From: Anastrepha obliqua
Lineage: Eukaryota; Arthropoda; Insecta; Diptera; Tephritidae
Assembly: GCF_027943255.1 (NCBI RefSeq)
Contig: NC_072896.1
Coordinates: 34,870,501-34,934,500, forward strand
Length of the DNA: 64,000 bases
Direction: 5' to 3'
The notes below the pieces were generated by a model, which was not told where the DNA came from, searched no databases, and worked only from the letters and a program-made list of their open reading frames with translations. The translations under genes were made by a program, and so were the position numbers. Shown piece by piece: positions 43,781 to 55,699 of this stretch (position 1 is its first letter; each line of letters opens with the position of its first letter).

Positions 43781-45160
43781 ACAACTAAGAGGATTTTTTT
43801 TTTTTGGTTTTAAATATTTTTTTCTTTTTTAATGTTTTTTTCTGTAATATCTTTTCAGTATTTTTTTTTTTTATTTGTTCTTGTATATTTTCCTTTTCAA
43901 GTATTATTTTTTTTCTTCTATTTTTTTCTTGTATATCGTTTTTTGGGTATTTTTTTCTATTTCTAATTTTATTTTTTTAATTGTTTTTTTTTTTTGTGTA
44001 TTTTTTCTTAATATTTGTATTATTAACACTTTTTTCAGTTTTGTATTTTTTTAATCCCCAAATATAATAATAGTTGGGTATAATAATTTAGTTGTCGGAC
44101 TAAAGTAGGAAAAGAATCGTTCAGTGCGACTGGAAATAACTTTCTGCGTCAGAATTTATTAGAATATTTTATTTTGACTACTTTTTTCTGTTTTCACATA
44201 TTTTTTTTATTTTTTAATTTTTTGTAGATACCTAAATTTTTTAATTTAATAATTAAGATTTATGTGTTTCCTAATGACTTACTTTTCCTGAAGTCTAAAG
44301 ACATAGTAATTTGGTTTCTTTTTGGTTAGTTCTTTTTTTTAAATTTTTTTTTTATTCCTTGATATCTCTTGCCAAATTAACAATAAACAGTTTGTACATA
44401 AAAATATTTACATAGTTATGTGAAAAAATACCGCTCTTAATCAGAGCATAGAGCGGAAACCAACTCAGACCAACTGAGCGATCTTGTGCAATTTTTCGAA
44501 TTTCATGCCAGGAACATCTTGATTGGTATTCCGCGTGTGTTGATCGCATCCAAGTTAGTTAGTTCTTTACATGTTTGTTAATATTTTTTTTTCGTGTGTA
44601 AAATTTCCGTGCCTGCTAAATTTACAAATAAATTGTATTATTTTATTATTTATTAGGTAAATTAAATTTTATTTTTAATTTTTCTTTAGTCTTTTTTTTT
44701 TTAAATACAATTGTATTATTTTAGTATTTATTAGATAATTTAAATTGTGTGGAATTAAAATTTTGTTTTTAATATTTTTTCTATCAAAAATTAAATTTAA
44801 TTTCAATAAATTAAGTTTAATTTCAACAAAATTTAATTTAGTTTATATATGTTTTTTTTATTAATATTTTTTTTATGAAGACTTAAATTTTATATTTTAG
44901 TATTTATTAGATGAATTAAATTTTATTTTTAATATGTTTTTTATTAATATTTTTTTTGTTAAAAACTAAATCTACTATCAACAAAATTTAATTTAATTAA
45001 TTTATTTTTTTTTGTTTATTAATATTTTTTTATTAAAAATAAAATTTTATTTCAATAATATTTCATTTATCATAATATTTATTTATTTATACATAATAAA
45101 ATAATAATATTTGTTTATAAATTTAGGCATTCATATTCATTAAAAATAAAATTTGTATAA
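43780..45160. repeat. extremely T-rich tract on the plus strand
   Basis: A run of poly-T blocks of 8-13 bases separated by short AT-rich linkers, strongly skewed to T on the plus strand up to about 44710 and AT-rich after that. It contains the 3' end of a minus-strand LINE at 44352, whose poly-A would appear as T here, but that explains only a small part. Confidence 0.7.
44352..44556 (-). mobile_element. RTE-like LINE, short 3' end copy
   Basis: The minus strand repeats the 3' part of the element at 20.0-21.4 kb: AAGATGTTCCTGGCATGAAATTCG, CACAAGATCGCTCAGTTGGTC, CTCTGATTAAGAGCGGTATT and GTTAATTTGGCAAGAGATATCAAGGAAT, then an A run. Only about 200 bp is present, a strong 5' truncation of the kind common for LINEs. 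It confirms the family's 3' terminus. Confidence 0.85.
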
Positions 45161-45219
45161 ATTTAGTCTCATTAAAACTCACTTATGGCTTTAATTTACT
45201 TGGCGATGGAAATTTACTT

Positions 45220-45866
45220 CCTGGGTTAAGGGGAAATAGAAATTTCAAAACAATAATTTTACGTTCTAAAAATTTTTTGACATTTTTTTAAAGGATCATA
45301 TTAACATTTTATGAAAAAAAAAAATTTTTTTTTCGAAATTTTGCAGATATATGTCCTCTTAAACTCATTTATCTCGAAACAACTTTTCAGGGCCTAGTGT
45401 TGTAAAAAAAACAAAAACTACTCAACCGAATCGTCTGAAATTTTAATATGTTGTTCATAACATCAATGGATATCGTTCGGACTAGAATCATATTATTATT
45501 TCTATTATTTCGTGTTGTTTTTTTTTCGACTAAAAAACTGAAAAAATCCGATTTTTAGAGTGTCAAATTCAAAACCACGCCATTGTGTCAATGTTTTTTT
45601 TTATTCTGGTGCAGGTTCGGTAGTAGATTAATATTTTTTTTGGTTTTTGAGTTTCACATAAATAGAAGGGCGAAAATGGATAAGGAGGGTCTACTTTAGT
45701 GCCATTTTTAAAATCACTAAAATGAAAAATTCATCATTTGTGTATGTAAAAGAAGTTAAGTAAAAAACCTAAAAAATTTAAATACCATTTTCCCTTTTTT
45801 ATTGTAGATTAAAAATCCTGAAAATACCCTAAATTTTCGCGCTCTAGGCCACCGGAAGCCCTTGAA
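45220..45866. other. AT-rich stretch with a weak TTAAGGGG-type end
   Basis: TTAAGGGGAAATAG at 45226 and, inverted at about 45866, TTCAAGGGCTTCCGGTGGCCTAGAG could be diverged ends of another TTAA-type element. The arms match poorly, so this is only a possibility. No coding sequence. Confidence 0.2.
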
Positions 45867-45877
45867 TGAAGTCAGAA

Positions 45878-46235
45878 AGTAGGTAGGCAGGTAAGATGGC
45901 AAGAGTACCCCAGGTACACTTCAAGTAGCACTTACGTGCCGTTTTGATAGCATAATGTGGACCACCACCTGCGAAAAAATTTAGTGAAGAGAAAACCGTC
46001 TACAGCCATACAGTGCTGTTGATGTAGTGGAGGATAGAAAAGGGATCTAGACTGGAGAATTTCTTCAAGCCATCCCCATTTGCAGTGAAAGTGCTCAACA
46101 GTCTCTTTCCCTGCAGGATCCCCCCAGCTTCTGCAGTAGGGGTTGTACGGAATTCTAAGCTTATCCGCATGAGTACCGATCACCCAGTGGCCAGTGAATA
46201 CCGCAATGAATGTGGCAATTGAATGGCGGGGGACT
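45878..46235 (-). pseudogene. LINE family X, truncated 3' copy
   Basis: The minus strand reads IGTHADKLRIPYNPYCRSWGDPAGKETVEHFHCKW, then jumps to WLEEILQSR and QQHCMAVDGF. It aligns with 14.02-14.36 kb, including the 3' UTR (CACATTATGCTATCAAAACGGCACG) and a CCTACCTAC tail at about 45880. Relative to the first copy it lacks the CPALAARRL segment and one zinc-binding cysteine reads Trp. 5'-truncated. Confidence 0.85.
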
Positions 46236-46326
46236 AGAAGTATATTAACTTGCTGAGTTTCTGAACCATGGTGAAAAACGTTTGTTTTTTTTTTAAGTTA
46301 TAAATTTTCTTTTTTATTAATTGTTC

Positions 46327-46636
46327 GGCCGCCGTAACCGAATGAGTTGGTGCGCGACTACTATTCGGAATTCAGAGAGAATGTATATTCGAATCTTGGT
46401 GAAACACCATAATTAAGAAAAAGTTGTTTGTAATATCGGTCGCCCCTCGGCAGGCAATTACAAGCCACCGAGTGTATTTCCGCCATGAAAAAGCTCCTCA
46501 TAAAAACTACCTGCGGATCGGAATCGGCTTGAAACTGTAGGTACCTCCATTGGTAGAATAACTTCAAGACGCACACCACAAATACGAGGAGGAGTTCGAC
46601 CAAACACCCGAAACGGGTGTACGCCATATATATATT
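46327..46636 (+). mobile_element. tRNA-derived SINE, full-length-like copy 1
   Basis: The head GGCCGCCGTAACCGAATGAG followed 35 bases later by TATTCGAATCTTGG corresponds to the A box and B box of a tRNA gene with a long variable arm (Ser/Leu-like). The unrelated body carries GAGTGTATTTCCGCCATG, AAAGCTCCTCATAAAAA, GACGCACACCACAAATACGA and ends GGTGTACGCCATATATATAT. Such elements are transcribed by RNA polymerase III from the internal boxes and moved by LINE enzymes. It shares head and body with four other copies in the window. Confidence 0.8.
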
Positions 46637-49000
46637 AATTTTTCTTTTCATTTCAAATAACTTTGTTGCAGCCTAAATTTTTATATATAATAAATTCAAT
46701 TTTATTGAAGCTCAGTTGAGGCTTTAATCCAGTTGCTGGGTCAGGAGTATGGCAAAATTTGTTTTTTTTTTAATTTTGCTTGTTTTTTTTTAAATAAAAT
46801 ATTTCAAATTTCTTTAATTTTTCGTACCGCGAAAAGAATGCATTTCTCTTTCTCCAAACAAATATTAAATATTAAATAAGTTATATTTTATGATAATTCC
46901 AAGCATAGGATTGCGCTTAATTTAGTTCTTCGAGATTTATTCATAAGGCAGGGGCTAATAGTTAAAATATAAATTTATCGTTTTCATAGGATATGTTTTA
47001 CAAAAAATTTTCTTAAAAGATTAAGATTTTTTTATAAACAAATTTATTTACGTTATATTTTATAATCTATTTATGTTACTTTTTGAGAACAAATACGTTT
47101 TCCAAAACCATTTTTGGAAAAAAAATCTATCTTATTGTTCAAAATCTTTGAGATAAAATGCTTTTTTGACACTTTTGAATAAACACCCTCGTCAGTGTTT
47201 TGTAATTAATAGCTAAGATTATGACACAAAAAAAGTTTTCCGCAAAAATGTGCAGCAAAAAAAATAAAAATTTTTTTAAAATAATTTTTTTCTCTAAATT
47301 ATTTTTATATTTAATGTAGTTGAAAGGTATGAAAAATTATCACTTGAGTTTTTAAATTTATAAGCCAATTCGCAGCACCTAACCAACGAAAGGAAGGCAA
47401 TAAGAAATAGGATGAAAAATAAAATGACGCTACGTAAATGTCCCGTTAGAAAGAAGACAAACCGATAACTGTGAATATATATTTTTTACGCGCAGCTTTT
47501 GTCCGATTGTCAAGTCAATCGTTGGTTTTTAGTGGGTTTTAGTAGGTGTGAACAGTGGATTGAGAAGAGTGCCGGATAGGTCACATACTGTAAATTACAA
47601 AAAAAAGCCAGAGTTTAAAAATAAAATCAACCCAAAGTGCTATAATAATTACAATATTAAAATATAATATTAAAAAAAAACGTTAAGGTAAAACATTAAA
47701 AAAAAAGTTATTAATTTTAAAATAAAGAAAAATATAATCAAATTTTCAACATTGAATAAATCTCAAAATTTCTGTCATTTTTTTTTAATTTTCCAGTCTC
47801 TTCTTAATATACTAAATGTTTTTTTTTTTTGAAAACTCAAGCCTACAGATTATCAAATTTTCAGAATAATTTTTGCACAATTTCCAAAATACTTGAATCA
47901 GCTTAGCTCAGATTTTCCCTACAGGATGAGTTCTTATTTGCTCTCATACATACTTATATATATTTGTTGTTAGTGCCTTGCTCAGTTTACAAGCCCGCAC
48001 TCCATTGTGGTGCCACTATAAAAAGGTTCTTCAACACAAATCAATGCTATCCTTTTTGTTTAGCATTTTGCATTCGTCCTTTTTTATTCAATACTAAATA
48101 ATACCTTTAGTTATGCCATTCATCGTCTTTCGCTCGATTTTTAATGTGTTTTGTTTGAATCAGAGTATTATCCGATTTTCTCTTTATTTACTGCAAAAGT
48201 TGTTATGCACTTTCTTGTATTTTGTTGTAAAATAGTTTTTTAAGAACTTCTTTCCACAGCTACGTGCTGTTATTTGCAGTTGCTTCTCCAGGTAATTATG
48301 TGGTGCGCAAAAATGTCCAGCATCTACTTATTTGTTGTAGATTGCAATGAAAAACGTGTTACATAATCCTTGAATGAGAAAAAGTCAAAGGAGTGGCATA
48401 GTTGAGAGGGCGAATTGGATATTTTTCAAACGGGCTGTTCAGGTTTTTTACTTAATGTGCGTTCTATTAAAGCGGCAAGTAAAATAAGAGGAAAACGCTA
48501 ACAAATATTTTGGTTTTCTTGTCTTTCTAAGTTTAGGGCTTTTAGTATCTATAACAAATAGTTAGCGGTTATGCGGCTACCTTAACTGTTTCATATTGTA
48601 CAAATACTGATCGGCTGGCTAAATTTTGTACCACCTTTTAAAGCAAAGTCGACATTAATCCATTGATAAGGCGTTAAATGTTGACTCTCAAATTATCAGT
48701 CAAAGTTGATTTATCAGCGAAATAGTAGCTCGATAAGCAGATGTGCAAAAACTATCAATCAATCAAGTTCGTAAATCGTAGACTTTCTTCTTGACATCTG
48801 TTACAAGAAACGCCATCTAAATTGAAACTGCTAAAAAAGAAATTAGAACTTGGAAGACGTTTGGACATGATGCCCAAAACCATAACCTTTTCGTAATATT
48901 CGATTTTAAAAATTATTAAAAAAAAAATATTCAGCTTTTGCTTGTGCGTCCGCTAATGTTAATTCAAGTATCCGATTTTTTTTTAGTTTACAGTTAAACG
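46637..49000. other. AT-rich non-coding spacer
   Basis: Very AT-rich to about 47850 with poly-A and poly-T runs. No coding similarity. Confidence 0.5.
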
Positions 49001-49008
49001 GTATGAGT

Positions 49009-49230
49009 GGCCGCCGTAGTCGAATGGTGCATACCATTCGGGAGTGTGTATGTTCGAATCTCCGTGTATGAAATAGAAGGTAAAGGCAAACCTCCGAGTG
49101 TATTTCGGTCATGAAAACTCTTCGCATTAAAAAACCGTCTGCCATTAAGAGACGGCATAAAACTGTAGGAAACATCAAGACGCATGCCACAGCCAAATAC
49201 CTAACAGAAGTGTATACGCCAATTAATTAT
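49009..49230 (+). mobile_element. tRNA-derived SINE, copy 2
   Basis: Head GGCCGCCGTAGTCGAATGGT, box B TGTTCGAATCTC at 49051-49062, then AAAGGCAAACCTCCGAGTGT, TTCGGTCATGAAAACTCTTC and the end GTGTATACGCCAATTAATTA. The body is shorter than in copy 1 between CGTCTGCC and GACGCATGCCA. Confidence 0.8.
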
Positions 49231-49245
49231 TTTTATTTTTTTATG

Positions 49246-49651
49246 TCATTTAATGAAAATCATCAATACAATTTTATCCAAACCCTCACAACTAAAAATT
49301 GCTGGGTGTTGGGTATTTGGTCGAGCTCTTCGTTCAATTCGTGGTGTGGATCTTGAAGTTGTTCCACAAACGGAGGAAACAGTATGCCACTTCCGAACAG
49401 CAAATACCCATATTCGACGGACCCGACGGATTTCGATGACCCTTGGTCGGTTTTGATTTGGCCTCTTTAGATTAGAAAGAGCATCACCAGTCGAAAACCT
49501 TTCGTACAAATGTTTAATGGTGTTCTTAGAAGGCACACTTTTCACATTATTTAATTTTTTATACGCACGTTGAGTTTTCACAATTGACTTCTTTTGTTGA
49601 ATGTAAACTTCAAGAATTTGGGAGCGCTAGCGTGGCGCGTACTGTTCCATG
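49246..49651 (-). pseudogene. Tc1/mariner-superfamily transposase, N-terminal fragment
   Basis: From a start at 49651 the minus strand reads MEQYAPR, a stop, RSQILEVYIQQKKSIVKTQRAYKKLNNVKSVPSKNTIKHLYERFSTGDALSNLKRPNQNRPRVI. This is the N-terminal DNA-binding region (DUF4817-like) found in insect DD41D-type transposases, the very part missing from the three DD41D copies elsewhere in the window. No catalytic domain follows. The upstream hairpin at 49723-49765 may be its terminal repeat. Confidence 0.65.
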
Positions 49652-49722
49652 GTAAAAATCTGCTTAGACTGACGCTTCCAACGCGGTATGTCATTAAGCG
49701 ATGTGACGTCTCTGTCAAAAGA

Positions 49723-49765
49723 TACAGGGTTGCCAGATGAGTCCGTCGAATATTGGCAACCCTGT
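49723..49765. other. 13-bp perfect inverted repeat
   Basis: TACAGGGTTGCCA (49723-49735) and TGGCAACCCTGTA (49753-49765) are exact inverse complements with a 17-base spacer. The position, about 75 bp upstream of the transposase start, suggests a terminal or subterminal repeat of that element. Confidence 0.7.
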
Positions 49766-49769
49766 ACGT

Positions 49770-51040
49770 TTTATGGGTCACTTTTTCGTGGTAGAAAAGC
49801 TTTCGGAGATTTGTCATTACCTGCTGAGACCGTTATTAGAGCCGCAATTCATTCGAAAACATGTTCATTATCATTTTCTGTTACATGCCTACCCTACCGC
49901 AAAGTTTTCACGTACAAACCCATTCAATCATGCAAAAGAGTAGCCTTTCGGGCGATAATTATATCTTAGTGCATATTAATTGGAAATCTAATAGAATACA
50001 AAAAAGTATTTCATACTTGACTAGTTAAAGAGCCTGGAACATTGGAACTGTACTCCCATATAGAGTTTTCGAGTATTGCCCGTCTCGGTCGTAGTAATTG
50101 CCCCACGAGATAGACTTTGTGCGATATAGTAGGAAATTTCGAGTCAGCTTACTTACTCTTGAATGTTCCTCTGCCAGTGAGATTAACGCAAATGGCCAAC
50201 GCACCGAGAATATCGCAGCCGTAGGTTTTTTAATTCGAAATGAGCCAAATCGCTTAGTTATATGCCATATAAAAAGATGTTGATTCTCTCAGTTATCATA
50301 TTGGAAAATTGAGCTTGAAAAACTTAGCTTATACCTTTAAATGACACAATCGATTGAAGAAGTGGAGCCTCTTAATCATTTGAAGCGCCAATACTTCGAA
50401 GGTTGTGATAGGTCTCTATTGAAATACCTTTTATAAGGGTGCATACATGTCTTGATAGATGTGAAGCCCTGGTTCTGTCCGACATTGTCGAGTAAATCTG
50501 AATGCTCACATATCAATCTTGTAAAGCCTCCGGAAGTCAGATGATTTTGATGAGAGTTTTTTCATGACAGAAATGTATTCGAAATCTTTCTATTACCAGA
50601 GTGGTGCGACAATAACGTTTTGCATCAGTTGATGTTTTATTTAAGTCCACAGTGAACAACGAACCGAATAGTAATCAAAGCAATCTTACACGGCTACGAT
50701 AACCACACAGTAGCTGCTCCTAATTTATTATCAAAGAAGTGCCTACCGCCACGCTTAGTGAAAATCTGAACCTTGTTTTAAATTTTCTGAGGGATATCAG
50801 ATTCCAAATGGAAGATAATGATGATTTGCACTAAAAAAAGTGTATCTATTCTATCCTGACGAAGATTTTCTTTGAATGTTATGTTGTTGTAGTTGTAATA
50901 CTATGAAGAACCGCATTTAGGGAAAACGATGAAGGCGGCATCCATTTCACATAATCCAAGTCTTTTGGACATAGTTTTAAATTTTCTAAAAAATAATTTA
51001 TGCAAGGGCTTGAGTATAATAAGCAGTAAACTGAAACAAC
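49770..51040. other. non-coding stretch, no feature recognised
   Basis: Less AT-rich than its surroundings and might hold a decayed element, but I find no motif on either strand. Confidence 0.4.
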
Positions 51041-51044
51041 CGCA

Positions 51045-51860
51045 CTGTTAGTTCTGCCTTTTCCAAACTGGATAAAAAGGCAAAAGCGAATGGGTCTGCC
51101 GGTGAACGAGGACAAAACGAAGGACCTCCTGTCTTAAAACAAACAGTCGGCACACTCGCGTATCGGCACCCACGTCACTGTAGACAGTTATAATTTCGAG
51201 GTTGTAAAAGATTTCGTTTATTTAGGAACCAGCTTAAACACCGATACCAATGTTAGTCTTGAAATCCAACGTAGAATCTCTCTTGCCAACAAGTGCTACT
51301 TTTGACTAAGTAGGCAATTGAGTAGTAAAGTCCTCTCTCGACGAACAAAACAAACACTTTATAAGGCTCTCATCTTGTCCGTTTTAACGTATGGCGCAGA
51401 AGCGTGCGCGACGACAACATCTGATGAAGCGACGCTTGGAGTGTTTGAGAGAAAGATTCTGCGTAAGATTTTTGGATCTTTACACGTTGGCAACGGCGAA
51501 TATAGCAGGCGATGGAACGATGAGCTGTATGCGCCTTACGACGACATAGACATAGCGCAGCGAATAAAGATCCAGCGGCTACGTTGACTAGGTCATATCG
51601 CCCGAATGGATACAAACGCTCCGGCTCTGAAAGTATGATATTTGTTGCGGGACCAACTGGTGGTAGCAGAGGAAGAGGGCGGCCTCCTCTGCGTTGGAAA
51701 GATCAGGTGGAGAAGAAATTGGCTTTACTTGGTGTGTCCAATTGGCGCCGGTTGGCACGAGAAAGAAACGGTTGTTGCGCTTTGTTAAACTCGGCCAAAA
51801 TCGCGTTAGCGGTTATCGCGCCAATTAAGAAGAAGAAGAAACTGAAACAATTTTGAAAAA
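51045..51860 (+). pseudogene. RTE-like LINE, ORF2 C-terminal part with (AAG)n tail
   Basis: The plus strand reads KRMGLPVNEDKTKDLLS (just after the RT palm), SYNFEVVKDFVYLGTSLNTD, EIQRRISLANKCYF, a stop, LSRRTKQTLYKALILSVLTYGAEACATT, LGVFERKILRKIFG, QRIKIQRLR, a stop, LGHIARMDTNAP, then RGRGRPPLRWKDQVEKKLALLGVSNWRRLARERN. Order and motifs (VLTYGAE, ERKILRKI, LGHIARM, RGRPPLRWKDQ) define the end of an RTE-like ORF2. AAGAAGAAGAAG at 51829-51840 lies just after the coding end. Two stops and one frame change. Confidence 0.85.
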
Positions 51861-53585
51861 AATTAATAAATTTCAGATTTATTTTTTGGTGAAAATTTTG
51901 GTATAGAATTTCAGAGTTTTTTAAAGTGAAATCGTTTCAAACATTTTTTACCCAATTTTTTTTTTTTAATTTTTTAGGGCAAAATTTACTTTCTACAAAA
52001 TTCCTTTGGAGAAACATTTTTTTCGTTAACATAATAAAGTAATGCTTTTATGATTCGAAGGTATAAGTAAATAGGTTTATTCAGCCTAAACATTTCCATC
52101 AACAATAAGTTTCGGCATGAACTCAAATCTAAGGTACATTTGGCGGAGGTGATCCCTATCAACGAAGTGGTCGATTGGCTGCTCACCAGTATAATCTAAA
52201 GCCATTATATTTTTCCTGAGGCCAAGCGGCAAACAAAGTTTTTCGATATTAATCAGGGAATACTTTACCTCCTTCCGAGTCGCTATTGAATATTTTCTTA
52301 TCAAACTGATGTGGGACATAGATTTTAGTTGTATTTCAGTAACTTGCGGGTTGGCTTCAATAACCTTAAAGTGGTTTATGTGAGTTCAGTTCAACTTCTG
52401 GTCGACTCAGAAAGCGTTGAGGAAAATGTGAGCTTTGTAGCGTTACATGGTGCTTCTGACCAAAAATTTACGCCGCCAACACAATTTACCAACTGACAAC
52501 TCATCGACAATGGTTCAGGTTCTAATGGACCACTGCTTGGGATATGGGAGATATATTTTAAAATTCATCGACTAACACCATACAGGGACCCGTTTGAAGT
52601 ATAATTAATTGGAATCATCTGAGCATCTTCAAATCAGCTATTCACAATATTAAGATGCACAGGGTTAGGTTCCAACTTTATTAACTTTGAAAACGACAAC
52701 TGGTTTAATTCTTTTTTTTTATTCCTAATTTAAATATATTCTTACGTTCATTTTTTATTTTTATGCACCATCCCTGGGCACATTTTCCTCCAAAACTGCT
52801 TCAAATTCCTCCAAACTATTTGCACTTTCATATGCATGTGTTAAATCGCATTTGTCCTCGAATTGGCAGGCAGACACGTCTTAAAGCATTCACCACCATT
52901 GAAGTTGGCTGGATGGTGGATTTTTTTGCCCGCCTTCTAGTTACTGAATTGCAATTGAGCATGCAAGGGAACTCAGTATTTGAAACGGAAATTTGCATGC
53001 GAACATTTCAATTACTTTACTGCAATTGGCCTGACATCTACATATGGAGTCACACACACAGCACACACATGCGCATTCCTAAGCATACATTCACATACAG
53101 TTTATTCACAATGAGTTTGCGTTTCAATGAGACTATGGCATTTTATTTGTAATGGCAAATCGACTGTAATCGATTTGCTGTAAAAACATGCAGATTTGCT
53201 TTTATTTTATTATATTTTTATAGGTTAGACTACCATTTGGCTACCGTGAAATTGGAATTGAAAATACTGCCAGTGAGCAATTCTGAGAGAAATTCATTTT
53301 CCTTCGCAAAACGAAATGTTGCAGTTAGCCTTGAAATTTTGTTATTCTAAGTGAAGCGACATTTTCGAATACAAAGGAAATTAAAATCGTCGTGTTTAGT
53401 ATGATGAGTCTTTCAAGCCAAAGAAGTATGGAAGTGTGTGGGTAGTAGGTCAAGATAAAAGTTTGTGAGACATGTCGCACTCTGGGTTATGTGATGAAAT
53501 TTAAAGGTGAGGTAAAAATATTATGTTAATCTTCTCATGTCGAATTCAGAATGTGATCTTCAACGTTTACTATATTCCCCAGAAA
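51861..53585. other. mostly non-coding spacer
   Basis: No transposon recognised. It contains the unexplained minus-strand frame at 52086-52380 listed separately and CACACA repeats near 53050-53070. Confidence 0.5.
52086..52380 (-). other. unrecognised open frame
   Basis: Upstream of the first methionine at 52319 the minus-strand frame is open to about 52380 and reads HFKVIEANPQVTEIQLKSMS, then HISLIRKYSIATRKEVKYSLINIEKLCLPLGL and FVDRDHLRQMYLRFEFMPKLIVDGNV before the stop. The composition is protein-like (not low complexity), with NPQVTEIQLK faintly recalling a leucine-rich repeat. I cannot name a family. It may be a decayed gene fragment, an exon or chance. Confidence 0.2.
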
Positions 53586-53589
53586 ATGT

Positions 53590-54100
53590 TTCGCAAAAAT
53601 ACAACATGCAAATATCCACATCAAAGACAAAAGCACTAACAATTTCGAAGGACCCATTAAAATGTTAAAAAGTTAGTCGTATGTGACAAAAGCATCAAGC
53701 AGGTCATGAAATTTAATTACCTCGGCGCAAAAACAACTCATTCAAGAAATATTGCTGATGAAGTGCGAAATCAATATGAAAAAGCAGCACGAGTGTCCGG
53801 GTGTTTATGCGATATTTTATGGAAAAAGAAATCAATGAGGATCAAGAGAAAAATTCATATATATGTATAAAGCATGCGAGAGGCCAATTAAACTCGAGCA
53901 GATACTACTATTTAAAACAAAGCAAATAATATCCACCGTTAAAATGCAAACGCAATAACTGGCTACACAAGGCGCGATCTTAAACGAAACTAGGAGGTAC
54001 GAGAGTTGTGCGAAATCACTGATGTACTCGTACTAAAATAAAGCCTGCAGAGAAGAAAAGAGTGGAACCAGCATGGAGACAATAGGATACGACCAACTTA
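53590..54100 (+). pseudogene. RTE-like LINE, degenerate ORF2 C-terminal part
   Basis: Pieces in several frames read SIKQVMKFNYLGAKTTHSRNIADEVRNQYEKAARVSGCLCDILWKKKSMRIKRKIHIY, then ETRADTT-like RADTTI and NANAITGYTRRDLKRN, VRELCEITDVL. This matches the order of RTE-type ORF2 after the palm (F-x-YLGA, E-V-x-Q-x-x-KA, ETRADT, TGxTRRD). It is a different, older family than the 51.0 kb fragment. Many stops. Confidence 0.65.
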
Positions 54101-54364
54101 AAACTAACGAATGAAGGAATAAATATATTTTTATTTTAAAACACAAAACAAAATGTAATTTTTTCGTTAAATAAACAGAACCTGGCCATACAATAGAGAT
54201 GACGAAGAAGAAGAAGGAAGTCTAGTTTTTTATTGGTATAGGAATAAGTTTCCATCCTTCCGTAGCCAAAGTTACGAATTATTTGAACAATTAAATAATA
54301 CCTGAAATTATGTGAAGTATGTGGCATTGATGTGATGCAACTTTACACTATATTTCAGGCAGCA

Positions 54365-55350
54365 TATGGATTGCTCCGACGAAAAAATTCGAGATTTTTT
54401 GACTTGATCTATGCATTGAGCCAGTTTGCGATGCTCTCGTAAGAAGTGAACTGCTCTCCAATAAGGGCTGACTGCATTAATCGGAACAGATAGTAATCCG
54501 AAGGTTCAGTGTCCGTGGAATACGTCGGGCGGGGCAGAAATTTCCATTGTAGTACCTCTAAATATTTCTGGACCGATTTAGCAACGTGTGGTCTGGCGTT
54601 GTCATGCAGGAAAATCAGTTTTTAATGTCTACCGTCCCATTCCGGCCGCTTTTCTTTGAGAGCTCAGAACTTGATTCAAACAGATTAACTGCAGTCGTTA
54701 ACGATCCCCAGTGATGGTTTCAGATGGCTTAAAGAATTCATAATAGATGACACCCTTCTGATCCCACCAGATGCACAACATAACCATCAAAAGAAGCACC
54801 AATATATTTTTTCGCTGTCAATGGACCTGGTTCACCTGAAAGGCTCAAATATTTTCGATGCTTAGGGTTATCATCTATTTTTCATCGCCAGTGACGTTGC
54901 CATGCACAAAACCTTTTCTTTTCTAACATTCAAGAAGCATCTCACACGTCACCAAACGTTTTTCGATATGCCTCGATATCTCCTTGAATTGATGTGGCAC
55001 CGAGGTACCTGCTTTCTGGACCATTCCCATCGCGTGCAAACATTTACTGACGGTTGATCTGTCAACATCCAGCTCTTTAGACATATCATCAAGGGTTTGA
55101 AATGCATCTTCATCCAATAATATTGTAGTTGAGTTCCTTCGAATTGATGCCCCTTCGCTCGTTCGATCTTTATCACTCACGTCGAAATCGCCACTTTGGA
55201 AGCATCGCATCCACTCTTTACAAGTAGTATTTGATGGAGCACGATTACCATAAATGTTGATCAATATACAGCACATTTCAGCTGCACTTTTCTTTCTTCA
55301 TGACTTCCCACAAGTGCTGTTTTTTCAGGACGAACGTACACATTTTTGAC
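54365..55350 (-). pseudogene. mariner-family transposase pseudogene
   Basis: On the minus strand the DNA-binding part is open from 55276: SNTTCKEWMRCFQSGDFDVSDKDRTSEG, LLDEDAFQTLDDMSKELDVDRSTVSKCLHAMGMVQKAG, HIEKRLVTCEMLLEC, then KRKGFVHGNVTGDEK with the first catalytic aspartate. Later pieces are VMLCIWWDQKGVIYYE and KPSETITGDR in other frames, and a C-terminal trace. Stops and shifts are frequent. The second catalytic site is obscured. TIRs were not resolved. Confidence 0.75.
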
Positions 55351-55544
55351 GTCAAATAAAAGAGGATGTTTAGGCTTCAACCGAATGTCAACTACGACTA
55401 TCGAGACCTCACATATACACCTTCAAATCACCAGTATATTACTAGAGTGAACACAAAAATATTATCAGCAGCGACACCTCTTTTACGAGGGCGGAAACTT
55501 ACTCCCATGGAAAAGTCAGCATTCCAGGATATAGGCAAAGAAGA

Positions 55545-55699
55545 CAGGCAGAAATACATTCGGAGGTTTGCCATTGTCTGCCGAAGGGTGACCCCTATTA
55601 GCAAAAATATTTTCAGTTTGCGATTTCATGAATGGAGATTCGAACCTACGCACTCCCGAATGGTAGTCGCGCACTAACCCATTCGGCTATGGTGGGCAC
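55545..55699 (-). mobile_element. tRNA-derived SINE, copy 3 (head and start of body)
   Basis: The minus strand reads GTGCCCACCATAGCCGAATG, then GCGCGACTACCATTCGGGAG, box B GGTTCGAATCTCC, and body GGCAAACCTCCGAATGTATT. It loses similarity to the other copies after about 155 bp. Box A and box B are both well kept. Confidence 0.8.

Noticed and set aside
46335..46400. Possible functional tRNA gene
   Set aside because: A and B boxes are present but the acceptor stem does not close, and the same head recurs with a common non-tRNA body; it is the SINE head.
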